Assembly (NCBI RefSeq): GCF_029873635.1
Contig: NC_080419.1
Span: forward strand, 69,297,823 to 69,361,822
Length of the DNA: 64,000 bases
From: Malania oleifera
Taxonomy: Eukaryota > Streptophyta > Magnoliopsida > Santalales > Ximeniaceae
Reading direction: 5' to 3'
Positions 54,236-64,000 of this stretch are shown piece after piece. The notes beneath the pieces are model-generated. The model had not been told where the DNA came from, ran no database searches, and was given only the letters and a program-made list of their open reading frames with translations. The translations under genes and the position numbers were made by a program. Each line of letters opens with the position of its first letter. Position 1 is the stretch's first letter.

Positions 54236-55489
54236 ATGGCTCAAATTGGTATATTCCCATTCCGTGAGGGTCAGTCACCTTTCAGTCCTCCTATGTTTTG
54301 TGGTGTCGATTACACCATGTGGAAAATTAGAATAAGCATTTTTATAAAATCAATGAATTGGAGGGCCTGGCAGGTTGTTGTAAATGGAATTTGTATACCT
54401 GTAGAAAATGATATTAATTCGATGCATGCAAATTCACATGCCATGGACATGCTATATTGTGGTTTAGATACTGATATTCTTCATGAGTTTATGGCATGTT
54501 GTAGTGCACAGGAAATCTGGGTTGAGCTTGAAAAGAAATATGGAGAGACCCAGGAAAAGGAAACCATCACTCCAGAGATGTCATGTTCAGATGCTCAAGG
54601 AGTGGTAAGTGATAGGGATAGTGCATCAACAGAGCATGAGGTATATAATTCTCACTCTAGCTCGTTTGAGGATTCATGTGTTGAATGTGATGTCACTACA
54701 TGTAATGAATCATCTGCTAAATACCATGATAATTTTGTTGATGATTCGTGTGATGATTTTTATGTTGAATGTTGTGTTGTGTCTTATGCTGAATCATCTG
54801 TTCATAATATTGTTAATGATGTGTATGATGATTCTTGTGAAAAGCATTGCAGCATATCGTACGATGAATCATCTGAGAATATTTGTGATAGTCCTGTTAA
54901 ACATGCATGCAATGATTCATATGATAATTCTTGTATTGAACTGTGTGTTGAATCATGTGCTGAATTGAATACCAAAAGCATGTTGTCGCATGAAAGACTA
55001 GAAAAGACGTTATTGAAAATGCACAAGTTTCTAGTTAGAGTTTCTAAGCATAAAATATTTTTGAAGAATGAGAATAAAAGAATAGCAAATCAATTAAAGG
55101 GGTTGGAAAATTTTCATGCTATTCTTGAAAAGAAAAAGATTGAGAAAGTATTGAAAATTATCTGTTTAGAAGAAGAAATGGATGATTATTCTAGAGCTTC
55201 GCTCGAAATTAAAAATGAAAAGAATAATCATAATAAACCCTTAAGAGTTAAAAAGAAAAACATTTTCAAGAAGGGTTCATCTTTACAATCCAACTTTCAT
55301 GCCTCATTGAGCAAAAACAGAATAAATAAGCATAATCTTTTACGTATATCCAAGACCCGCTTATTTTGCAAAACTATTTGGCACATATGGTTTAATTGCT
55401 TACTTAGAAGTACCAGGGGCTTAGAAAAGGAAATGAAATGGATAATCAGCAAAGCAAATCCCGTTGGACCTAAAGAAAAATGGATTTAA
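54236..55489 (+). CDS. Gag-like protein of the tandem copia element, with Cys-rich repeats
   Basis: 417 residues from ATG 54236, open throughout. Residues 1-95 are the copia gag start: MAQIGIFPFREGQSPFSPP, FCGVDYTMWKIRISIF, MDMLYCGLDTDILHEFM and QEIWVELEKKYGE, related to the gag of the element at 42248-49666. Then comes a long acidic, Cys/Ser-rich insert (about 110-245) with three to four repeats of the pattern DSC-x-E-x-C...SY-x-ESS. A Lys/Glu-rich coiled-coil-like segment follows (about 260-330), then a basic tail. The tail holds a decayed zinc knuckle FCKTIWHIWFNC, where the first Cys is Arg, and ends PKEKWI. No pol follows. It would form or join particles made by another copia element. 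The insert's function is unknown; intactness and near-identity of the two units point to recent activity. Confidence 0.75.
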   Translation: MAQIGIFPFREGQSPFSPPMFCGVDYTMWKIRISIFIKSMNWRAWQVVVNGICIPVENDINSMHANSHAMDMLYCGLDTDILHEFMACCSAQEIWVELEKKYGETQEKETITPEMSCSDAQGVVSDRDSASTEHEVYNSHSSSFEDSCVECDVTTCNESSAKYHDNFVDDSCDDFYVECCVVSYAESSVHNIVNDVYDDSCEKHCSISYDESSENICDSPVKHACNDSYDNSCIELCVESCAELNTKSMLSHERLEKTLLKMHKFLVRVSKHKIFLKNENKRIANQLKGLENFHAILEKKKIEKVLKIICLEEEMDDYSRASLEIKNEKNNHNKPLRVKKKNIFKKGSSLQSNFHASLSKNRINKHNLLRISKTRLFCKTIWHIWFNCLLRSTRGLEKEMKWIISKANPVGPKEKWI

Positions 55490-58400
55490 ATTAAGATTAT
55501 CAAATTAGTTAATTTTTCTTTAGATCTTAGGCTTAGGTTTAGGGGGTTGTAATGACTGTAGGTTTGGGAAGTGACTGATGCTTAAAATGAAAATCTTAGT
55601 ATACACACTCACTAAATTATCTTGTTATACTAAGACCCTTAATCCACTTCCAAATGGACATGACATTTATGCCTAGTACTTAATTCTAAATGCTTAACCC
55701 ATAGTAACATGAAAATCACAAAGTTAAGCAACTGTTGTCCATTGCACAAAATTGAGTGTTAGGGTTCTATCTTATGTCATATATCACTATACCCTGGAAC
55801 TCACTTTTGAATATGAAAAGCCTAGAGCAAAACAAGTCATCACTTTAGGGTTAAAGCACTATTGATCATAAATGACTAATTTATATTAAGTGCTTCTCAT
55901 AGCTACAACCAAATTAAAGGTATCTACTAGGGGATTGGTCCCTTTTGAGTTTAAATTGAAAATCCTTTAATTTTGGTTTAATCGCTCAATAGGAAATCTT
56001 TACCAAAACACGACCATATCAGGTATAGATTCATCCTTTCCTTGGTTTGTATCCTTGTTCTAAATTGTAATAATATATATAGGATACTTTCCATTCTCCG
56101 AAGAGCATTGTTCACAACATTCACATATCTTATATGTTCTTTAGCCAAGCATATAATCATGAAAAATCTAAAATACTTGGCTAAGTAATTAGAAATTAAG
56201 AAAAGGCATAAAATGAATAAACTCAGGGGGAGCATTTCTCTTTTATGACCATTTATATTAAATGCTTTTGTGATCATTTATGTCTTTGTGCCTTAATAAA
56301 TAACCATATTATACTAAACTCATAACTATCCACTAGTGTGTATTGATTATACTATATATTGATGAATAGTAATTTGTGATTATCTAGTATTGTGAACTGT
56401 TATTGAAAATGTTGTTTGATAATACTGGATTGCATGGAACGCCATCTGCAAGGCTGTTGCAGAAACTTATTTACTTGCATGCTTGTATGGAACACCAACT
56501 GCATGGCTGATGCAGTATGTTGTGTATTGCATGCTGCTAGCATATATAGGTTCTCGCATGCTTAAACTGAAATATTTTGAATTGATTGCTTGAATCTATC
56601 AGGTTTTGGTACTTGAAAATTTGGGAAATGTCCGATTTACAGACGACATGCTGCCGAAATTTCGATAGGATTTTTCCCAAACCAAAACCTTGTGTTAAGG
56701 ATGATTATGATAATAAAAATGTTAAAATGTTTTTGAAAGGATGAGTGAAAACTTAAACAGAAATATCATATTTTCACCCTTGCATAATCATCACATACTT
56801 AGGGGAGCTCAGCTCCATCCCTATAGGAAGCACATAAATGACTTATATGCATCATTTTCGTCTATTGAAATATTGAGGCTCTTCTAATATCCCTGAACAT
56901 TATATCTTGCACGTAAAGTCCCATGTTTTGATATGAAATGTTTTTGGATCATGAGTTGCATTGCATGCCTTAATATATATTCTTTGATGCATCTATGGTT
57001 TATAGGGACAACTATACTAATCAAGTGAAAAATGCAATTGACAAATACTTAGTATAGTTGATTTTAAAGATGTGGATTGATGGCTTATACTACTTAGCAT
57101 AATGAAATTAATCTTTGGCTAGTATAAGTAGTTAAAGATTCTAAGCACACATTCAAATTGATAGGGGGAGCATCTAGAATTAAATTACTATCCTGTTTTG
57201 CTTACCCATATGTTTAGCTTAGATCTTGAATGAATTCATCGTGGCATGCACTTGAATGAAAATATTTTATTGAAAATCATAATTTGGAGCATGTTTATTT
57301 TGCCGACTGTTTGTTCTTGCCATATGATCTTACATGTGATTGTTGAACTCTTAGGATCATTATGGTTTTAGTTTTCTGGTTATCTTTAGTATGTGCTTTA
57401 TTGACAAACCAAAAAATTTGTTGCTTGCTTGCTTTAAATTACAATCTTATGTTTTCAGCAAGCAACCCCCAGCACCATTTTGCAAACATTAAAAAGGGGA
57501 TGTATATTATTATTATTATATACATACATGTATTTTAAAATTGCATAACTTTGAGTATAGTCTTAATTGACTATCATGCTTTTAAACTGAAATGCAATAT
57601 GTCATGCATATGCGTTGAATGATTAATATTTGTTGTATGCTGAATTTATTTGATAGGATGAGTATATAAGAAATGCACTTAAGAGAACATCATCCTTAAG
57701 CTTAATTCAAATAAGTGTGCATGCAAATATACATGGGAATTTGAAGTCCCAATCTTAGAATAAATCAATAAGAACTTAATGTCTAAAATCTCTTGCATGC
57801 TAAGTAATACTAAGAAGAATGAACATATGATGGATGTGCTTAAATGAAATTCATTCTTAAGCATAAATGCACTTGTGTATGCCAGAGACTATATTGGGAA
57901 GTTTAAGCCCCATCCTTGAGAAGAGAATTATAACTCACCAAGCTTATTGGGCTCATACTATTAATTGGCCTTAACTTTTTGAGTCCGACTTATTTTATTA
58001 CTTATACTGTATTAGAAACTTAATGAACTCTCATAATTAATGTCAGTATAAGTAGATGCTTCCTAGACATTTCATAGTTTGCATAAATTTAGGGTGAGCT
58101 CTCAAGTAAAATTTACAAGTCTAAGAAACAAATTTTATAGTTAATATGTTTTATTGCCTTAGACATTGTGAATATTGATTGTTGCTTGTGTGCATAATTC
58201 ATATGTCTACTCCATGATGGCCTTGGACTTTACATTTTATTGCATAATCATTTTGGGCTTAATGAGTATTGATTATGACTTGTAATAGCCACTTCCTTTG
58301 TCCACTTTATGATGATATTGAAATCTATACTGGATTGATGGACCATACTGAACTGTTTGAGTAGTTGTGGATAACTTGCTAGGTTTATAAACTCAAACAG

Positions 58401-58608
58401 GTCTTTTTTTTATATACAGGATTTGTTTTGGAAAGTCTCATTTTCAAACGGCATGCCGCCAAAATTTTTTGAAAAACTTTCTGAACTTATTATGTATAAA
58501 AATGATATTCTCCTCTTATTTGCCTATATAAACTTAAATGTTTATCTATACCCTTTTTGCTGTTGCCAAAAGGGGGAGAAGTAGGGTAGGCAAGTATTTG
58601 TCATCATC
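55490..58608. other. Non-coding internal region of the tandem copia element, first unit
   Basis: 3.1 kb without coding signal where pol would be. It has small duplications: TGGAACRCCAWCTGCA with GGCTG, twice at 56435-56515, and CATGCTGCCGAAATTT near 56648 against CATGCCGCCAAAATTT near 58452. Near the end, CAAAAGGGGGAGAAGTAGG (58567-58585) is a second polypurine-like tract 40 bases before the main one. Confidence 0.65.
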
Positions 58609-58622
58609 AAAAAGGGGGAGAT
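58609..58622 (+). other. Polypurine tract, first unit
   Basis: AAAAAGGGGGAGAT directly before the second LTR at 58623, where plus-strand DNA synthesis is primed. Confidence 0.88.
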
Positions 58623-60990
58623 TGTTGACCCTATGGGTCATACCCTATTTTGATTATGACAAATACTCAGGTATTTAATGATTGCCAAGTTGATGTGCAG
58701 GTTTATCTTGGCAGTATCCTATGATGGCACTCGGAGACCCGGAGGAAAACGAAGACTCTGAAGACCCTTGATATAATTGAGTTGTTGTAATTTATATTCG
58801 GGTCTGTAATAGTTAAGTAGGAAAGGTCTGTAATAGTAAATAGGTCTTTGGTTTGTGATAAGCTCACACACATCACATGAATGATTTACTTTGTAAGCTC
58901 AAACCGAACCATAGAAAGACCTTAGAGTGTACCTTCGGGCGACCGAAGGTCGACCGACACCGGACTTTTTCGATGTCTTCAAAATTGGACCCCAAGTGGC
59001 CTTAGGACACACACATATGCACATATGTTTATTAGGCACTTGAAATTGATTGAGTTGGGTCAATTCGGGACCGAAATGCACACTTGGTGCACTTTCGGTC
59101 GACCGAGCCAAACAGTTCAAATTGGCCCGGTCGACCGAAACCGGTCCGGGTCAACTATTTGACCCGGTCCCGGTCGACCGACCCCTTACAGGTCATTTGA
59201 CCTCGGTCGACCGAACCACCTGGGAGTCAACTATTTGACCCCCCGGTTGACCGACCACTTTTGTACTCCAACAACTCGGTCGACCGAAGCGCCTCGGGAG
59301 AATTCCCAACAACTCGGTCGACCGAGCCGTGCAGTTCAAAAAGGCCTCGGTCGATCGAAACTCGGAGATTTCAAAAATCGCCCTTGCCCGGTCGACCGAC
59401 CCCTTAGTTTAAAATGCCCTCGGTCGACCGAGCTACTTGAGTGCCGGTCGACCGAGCTACTTTTGGTCGACCGGACCTCTTGGGTTGCCCTGATTTTTTT
59501 ACCGCGATTAAATGGTTTAAGCAGGGTTAAAATATTAAAAAGGTCATTAAACTTTCCTAATTATTCCCAATAGGTCCCCAACGGTTATATTTCAAGGGTT
59601 GTCTATAAATACCCCCTCATTTGGGATAATTAATATGGGATTAAAAATATTGATTAAGAGAAATTCTCTGAAAATCCCAAATCCTATAATATTCATATCC
59701 AATCCCCATTCACTCATGCTTACCTTCTTCGATCTCTTAAATCCTCTGTAAGTCGATTGAGTGTTTATATTTAATAGGTTTGCTCTCCCATTCATATTTG
59801 ATTGATTTATTTTCATTGAGAGCTAAACCTAAGTATTCTTAGGAGACTTTGTTAATAAGTCTATCCTAAGAAGACTTTGATAGATCTTCTAAGATTTGCA
59901 CCTTCATTGCAACATCTTAAGAAGATTGTATTTGTTTTTGGTTGCAAAACATTTTCAAAATACATTCAAATATCTAGCGTGCTTTGTCTTGATAAAGCTT
60001 TAAAGAGATATTTGTTTGTGTGAGAAAAATCTTTGTTGCAATATTCATTGATTTATATCCATAGTTGAATACAAAGATTAAACTCCTTTTGCAAACCAAA
60101 TTTATACATTGCTAGAGCTTCATATACATATATATATTGAGAAAACTTGTTGATTGAAATATATGAAGTTTGGATAATATCTTTGTTTGAACACTTAGAT
60201 TGAATAGCCTGTGATACAAAGATCATTTAGGTTTGCACTCTCACGTACTCATTACAACGATAGTAAATCTATTTGAGAGTTGACATCTTAGACCACATTG
60301 AGCTTACATATTGAATCATACTGTGGTGTTTGTAATTGCGCGTATTTGGGTACACATCCGCTTTACTTGAAAGCCTATTCATTGTACCATTTGATTGTAT
60401 TTCAAATACTGTTATATTTCCAGGCACGGGCCTGAAGAGGGAGACTAGCCCTGGAATAGTCCCGGATTGGCTTAGACCCGGTTAGGAAAGCTAGGTGCGT
60501 CGTCCTGTTAAGGCGTGTAGGTTGAGGTCAGCCCCGCTAATTGACCTGGTTAAGGTTGAGGTCAGCCCTGTGTTAATTTGACCTGGTTAAGGTTGAGGTC
60601 AGCCCTGTGTTAATTTGACCTGGTTAAGGTTGAGGTCAACCCTGTGTTAATTTGACCTGGTTGTAAACGGTGCCGCTCCACCCTTAAGTGAGCTATTAGT
60701 GGAATCCTCTAGCTTGCGAGCTTGAGGCGGGGACGTAGGCACGGTTGGCCGAACCCCGATAACATATCGTGTGTTCATTTATATTTCCGCACTTTATATT
60801 TACCGCACATGTATGTTATGGGTGAATGATGCGTATGACTTAAATTTCACATTATACTTATCTACGCGTTTGGAAATTGAATAGGCAGACCCTAGGTTGT
60901 GTATATACTGCTGTTTATCCGGTTCAACCTAGGTGATAAATTTTAAATTTCCAATTCACCCCCCCTCTTGGGAATACACCAATTCTAACA
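58623..60990 (+). repeat. Second LTR of the tandem copia array
   Basis: Same length as the first, with few substitutions, for example at 58954 (GACCGACA against GACTGACA), 58972, 59189, 59355 and 59410; those I saw are all C/T or G/A. Palindrome array 58927-59475, TATA box 59604-59611, minisatellite 60515-60662. It is followed by a primer-binding site, so it acts both as 3' LTR of the first unit and 5' LTR of the second. Confidence 0.92.
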
Positions 60991-61045
60991 ATTGGTATCA
61001 GAGCCTCGTTGCACTAGACTTAAACGTTTTTGCAAAAAGATCACA

Positions 61046-62298
61046 ATGGCTCAAATTGGTATATTCCCATTCCGTGAGGGTCAGTCACCTTTCAGTCCTC
61101 CTATGTTTTGTGGTGTCGATTACACCATGTGGAAAATTAGAATAAGCATTTTTATAAAATCAATGAATTGGAGGGCCTGGCAGGTTGTTGTAAATGGAAT
61201 TTGTATACCTGTAGAAAATGATATTAATTCGATGCATGCAAATTCACATGCCATGGACATGCTATATTGTGGTTTAGATACTGATATTCTTCATGAGTTT
61301 ATGGCATGTTGTAGTGCACAGGAAATCTGGGTTGAGCTTGAAAAGAAATATGGAGAGACCCAGGAAAAGGAAACCATCACTCCAGAGATGTCATGTTCAG
61401 ATGCTCAAGGAGTGGTAAGTGATAGGGATAGTGCATCAACAGAGCATGAGGTATATAATTCTCACTCTAGCTCGTTTGAGGATTCATGTGTTGAATGTGA
61501 TGTCACTACATGTAATGAATCATCTGCTAAATACCATGATAATTTTGTTGATGATTCGTGTGATGATTTTTATGTTGAATGTTGTGTTGTGTCTTATGCT
61601 GAATCATCTGTTCATAATATTGTTAATGATGTGTATGATGATTCTTGTGAAAAGCATTGCAGCATATCGTACGATGAATCATCTGAGAATATTTGTGATA
61701 GTCCTGTTAAACATGCATGCAATGATTCATATGATAATTCTTGTATTGAACTGTGTGTTGAATCATGTGCTGAATTGAATACCAAAAGCATGTTGTCGCA
61801 TGAAAGACTAGAAAAGACGTTATTGAAAATGCACAAGTTTCTAGTTAGAGTTTCTAAGCATAAAATATTTTTGAAGAATGAGAATAAAAGAATAGCAAAT
61901 CAATTAAAGGGGTTGGAAAATTTTCATGCTATTCTTGAAAAGAAAAAGATTGAGAAAGTATTGAAAATTATCTGTTTAGAAGAAGAAATGGATGATTATT
62001 CTAGAGCTTCGCTCGAAATTAAAATGAAAAGAATAATCATAATAAACCCTTAAGAGTTAAAAAGAAAAACATTTTCAAGAAGGGTTCATCTTTACAATCC
62101 AACTTTCATGCCTCATTGAGCAAAAACAGAATAAATAAGCATAATCTTTTACGTATATCCAAGACCCGCTTATTTTGCAAAACTATTTGGCACATATGGT
62201 TTAATTGCTTACTTAGAAGTACCAGGGGCTTAGAAAAGGAAATGAAATGGATAATCAGCAAAGCAAATCCCGTTGGACCTAAAGAAAAATGGATTTAA
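61046..62298 (+). pseudogene. Gag of the second tandem unit, one-base frameshift
   Basis: Identical in frame to the first-unit gag for about 328 codons. One A is missing in the run after GAAATT (62018-62026: five A in the first unit, four here). The frame leaves at ..EIK and meets a stop at 62051-62053. The basic tail and decayed knuckle continue in another frame to 62298. The protein would end before the knuckle. Otherwise as described for 54236-55489. Confidence 0.85.
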
Positions 62299-64000
62299 AT
62301 TAAGATTATCAAATTAGTTAATTTTTCTTTAGATCTTAGGCTTAGGTTTAGGGGGTTGTAATGACTGTAGGTTTGGGAAGTGACTGATGCTTAAAATGAA
62401 AATCTTAGTATACACACTCACTAAATTATCTTGTTATACTAAGACCCTTAATCCACTTCCAAATGGACATGACATTTATGCCTAGTACTTAATTCTAAAT
62501 GCTTAACCCATAGTAACATGAAAATCACAAAGTTAAGCAACTGTTGTCCATTGCACAAAATTGAGTGTTAGGGTTCTATCTTATGTCATATATCACTATA
62601 CCCTGGAACTCACTTTTGAATATGAAAAGCCTAGAGCAAAACAAGTCATCACTTTAGGGTTAAAGCACTATTGATCATAAATGACTAATTTATATTAAGT
62701 GCTTCTCATAGCTACAACCAAATTAAAGGTATCTACTAGGGGATTGGTCCCTTTTGAGTTTAAATTGAAAATCCTTTAATTTTGGTTTAATCGCTCAATA
62801 GGAAATCTTTACCAAAACACGACCATATCAGGTATAGATTCATCCTTTCCTTGGTTTGTATCCTTGTTCTAAATTGTAATAATATATATAGGATACTTTC
62901 CATTCTCCGAAGAGCATTGTTCACAACATTCACATATCTTATATGTTCTTTAGCCAAGCATATAATCATGAAAAATCTAAAATACTTGGCTAAGTAATTA
63001 GAAATTAAGAAAAGGCATAAAATGAATAAACTCAGGGGGAGCATTTCTCTTTTATGACCATTTATATTAAATGCTTTTGTGATCATTTATGTCTTTGTGC
63101 CTTAATAAATAACCATATTATACTAAACTCATAACTATCCACTAGTGTGTATTGATTATACTATATATTGATGAATAGTAATTTGTGATTATCTAGTATT
63201 GTGAACTGTTATTGAAAATGTTGTTTGATAATACTGGATTGCATGGAACGCCATCTGCAAGGCTGTTGCAGAAACTTATTTACTTGCATGCTTGTATGGA
63301 ACACCAACTGCATGGCTGATGCAGTATGTTGTGTATTGCATGCTGCTAGCATATATAGGTTCTCGCATGCTTAAACTGAAATATTTTGAATTGATTGCTT
63401 GAATCTATCAGGTTTTGGTACTTGAAAATTTGGGAAATGTCCGATTTACAGACGACATGCTGCCGAAATTTCGATAGGATTTTTCCCAAACCAAAACCTT
63501 GTGTTAAGGATGATTATGATAATAAAAATGTTAAAATGTTTTTGAAAGGATGAGTGAAAACTTAAACAGAAATATCATATTTTCACCCTTGCATAATCAT
63601 CACATACTTAGGGGAGCTCAGCTCCATCCCTATAGGAAGCACATAAATGACTTATATGCATCATTTTCGTCTATTGAAATATTGAGGCTCTTCTAATATC
63701 CCTGAACATTATATCTTGCACGTAAAGTCCCATGTTTTGATATGAAATGTTTTTGGATCATGAGTTGCATTGCATGCCTTAATATATATTCTTTGATGCA
63801 TCTATGGTTTATAGGGACAACTATACTAATCAAGTGAAAAATGCAATTGACAAATACTTAGTATAGTTGATTTTAAAGATGTGGATTGATGGCTTATACT
63901 ACTTAGCATAATGAAATTAATCTTTGGCTAGTATAAGTAGTTAAAGATTCTAAGCACACATTCAAATTGATAGGGGGAGCATCTAGAATTAAATTACTAT
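62299..64000. other. Non-coding internal region of the second tandem unit (runs off the window)
   Basis: Matches 55490-57190 base for base as far as read by eye. The third LTR expected from the period would begin near 65433, outside the window. Confidence 0.8.

Larger units (their letters stand above)
51813..64000 (+). mobile_element. Tandem copia-type gag-only element: LTR-internal-LTR-internal, 6810-bp period
   Basis: LTRs at 51813-54180 and 58623-60990 and internal regions 54181-58622 and 60991 to the window end share one frame with an offset of 6810. They differ by about half a dozen C/T changes that I could see and one single-base deletion. The likely target site is ACCAT (51808-51812), whose partner would be beyond the window. 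Only gag is encoded; no pol motif was found. The layout is what unequal recombination between LTRs of two copies gives; an assembly duplication is an alternative. Confidence 0.9.

Noticed and set aside
54609-54968. 119-residue hydrophobic ORF overlapping gag in another frame (also 61419-61778)
   Set aside because: A shadow of the repetitive Cys-rich gag segment; the hydrophobicity comes from shifted codons.
1-64000. tRNA, rRNA, snRNA or microRNA genes
   Set aside because: No clover-leaf with A/B boxes, rRNA signature or convincing microRNA precursor was recognised. The 40772-40853 foldback was considered and set aside as a TA-mediated duplication.

Overview
This looks like nuclear DNA of a flowering plant, probably a eudicot. 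It is AT-rich and almost entirely made of nested LTR retrotransposons, with one intact-looking host gene: a single-exon B3-domain (DUF313-type) gene on the minus strand at 24857-25615. The species cannot be named from the sequence.

Layout. 1-1435: tail of a Ty3/gypsy LTR (family A). 1436-4221: 5' end of a small Ty1/copia element, split by a solo LTR (family E, 1578-3978, TSD ACCCC). 5134-7203 and 8477-10355: two more solo LTRs (families B and B', TSDs TATAT and CTTTG), with an RTE-type LINE remnant between them. 10780-11168: first exon of a decayed Mpv17/PMP22-like gene. 11585-12448: Helitron-helicase remnant. 12470-14632: partial LTR D. 14633-19085: 3' half of a minus-strand gypsy element (family C). 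19427-22037: solo LTR D2 (TSD CTTGT), sitting in what looks like a Tat/Ogre-type leader and LTR (to about 24540). 24857-25615: B3 gene. 25803-27350: six-unit AT-rich satellite. 27923-30350: 5'-truncated copia pol plus LTR. 31527-32466: copia gag fragment. 32467-41321: a nearly whole but heavily decayed gypsy chromovirus (family A). 41326-51812: a second copy of the Mpv17 exon, Helitron remnant and LTR D block, interrupted by a minus-strand copia element with gag but no pol (42248-49666, TSD GACAG). 51813-64000: a nearly identical tandem array (LTR, internal, LTR, internal; period 6810 bp) of a second copia-type element with gag but no pol.

Two themes stand out. First, nearly every long LTR here carries a short array of palindromic, mostly CpG-containing motifs just upstream of its TATA box. 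The motif differs between families (GTCGAC-, GGCGCC-, GGGCCCC- or CCGGCGA-centred) while the layout is kept. The gypsy-type LTRs also share blocks that look like a two-intron spliced leader and two highly conserved non-coding blocks. Second, the order of features at 1441-13838 recurs at 32137-51812, which suggests an old segmental duplication about 31 kb apart, later modified by deletion and new insertions.

Open reading frames are rare because nearly all transposon genes are broken. In the family-A element most stops are where Gln, Arg or Trp codons are expected, the pattern left by deamination of methylated cytosines. All calls come from reading the sequence by eye; no database search or alignment program was run.
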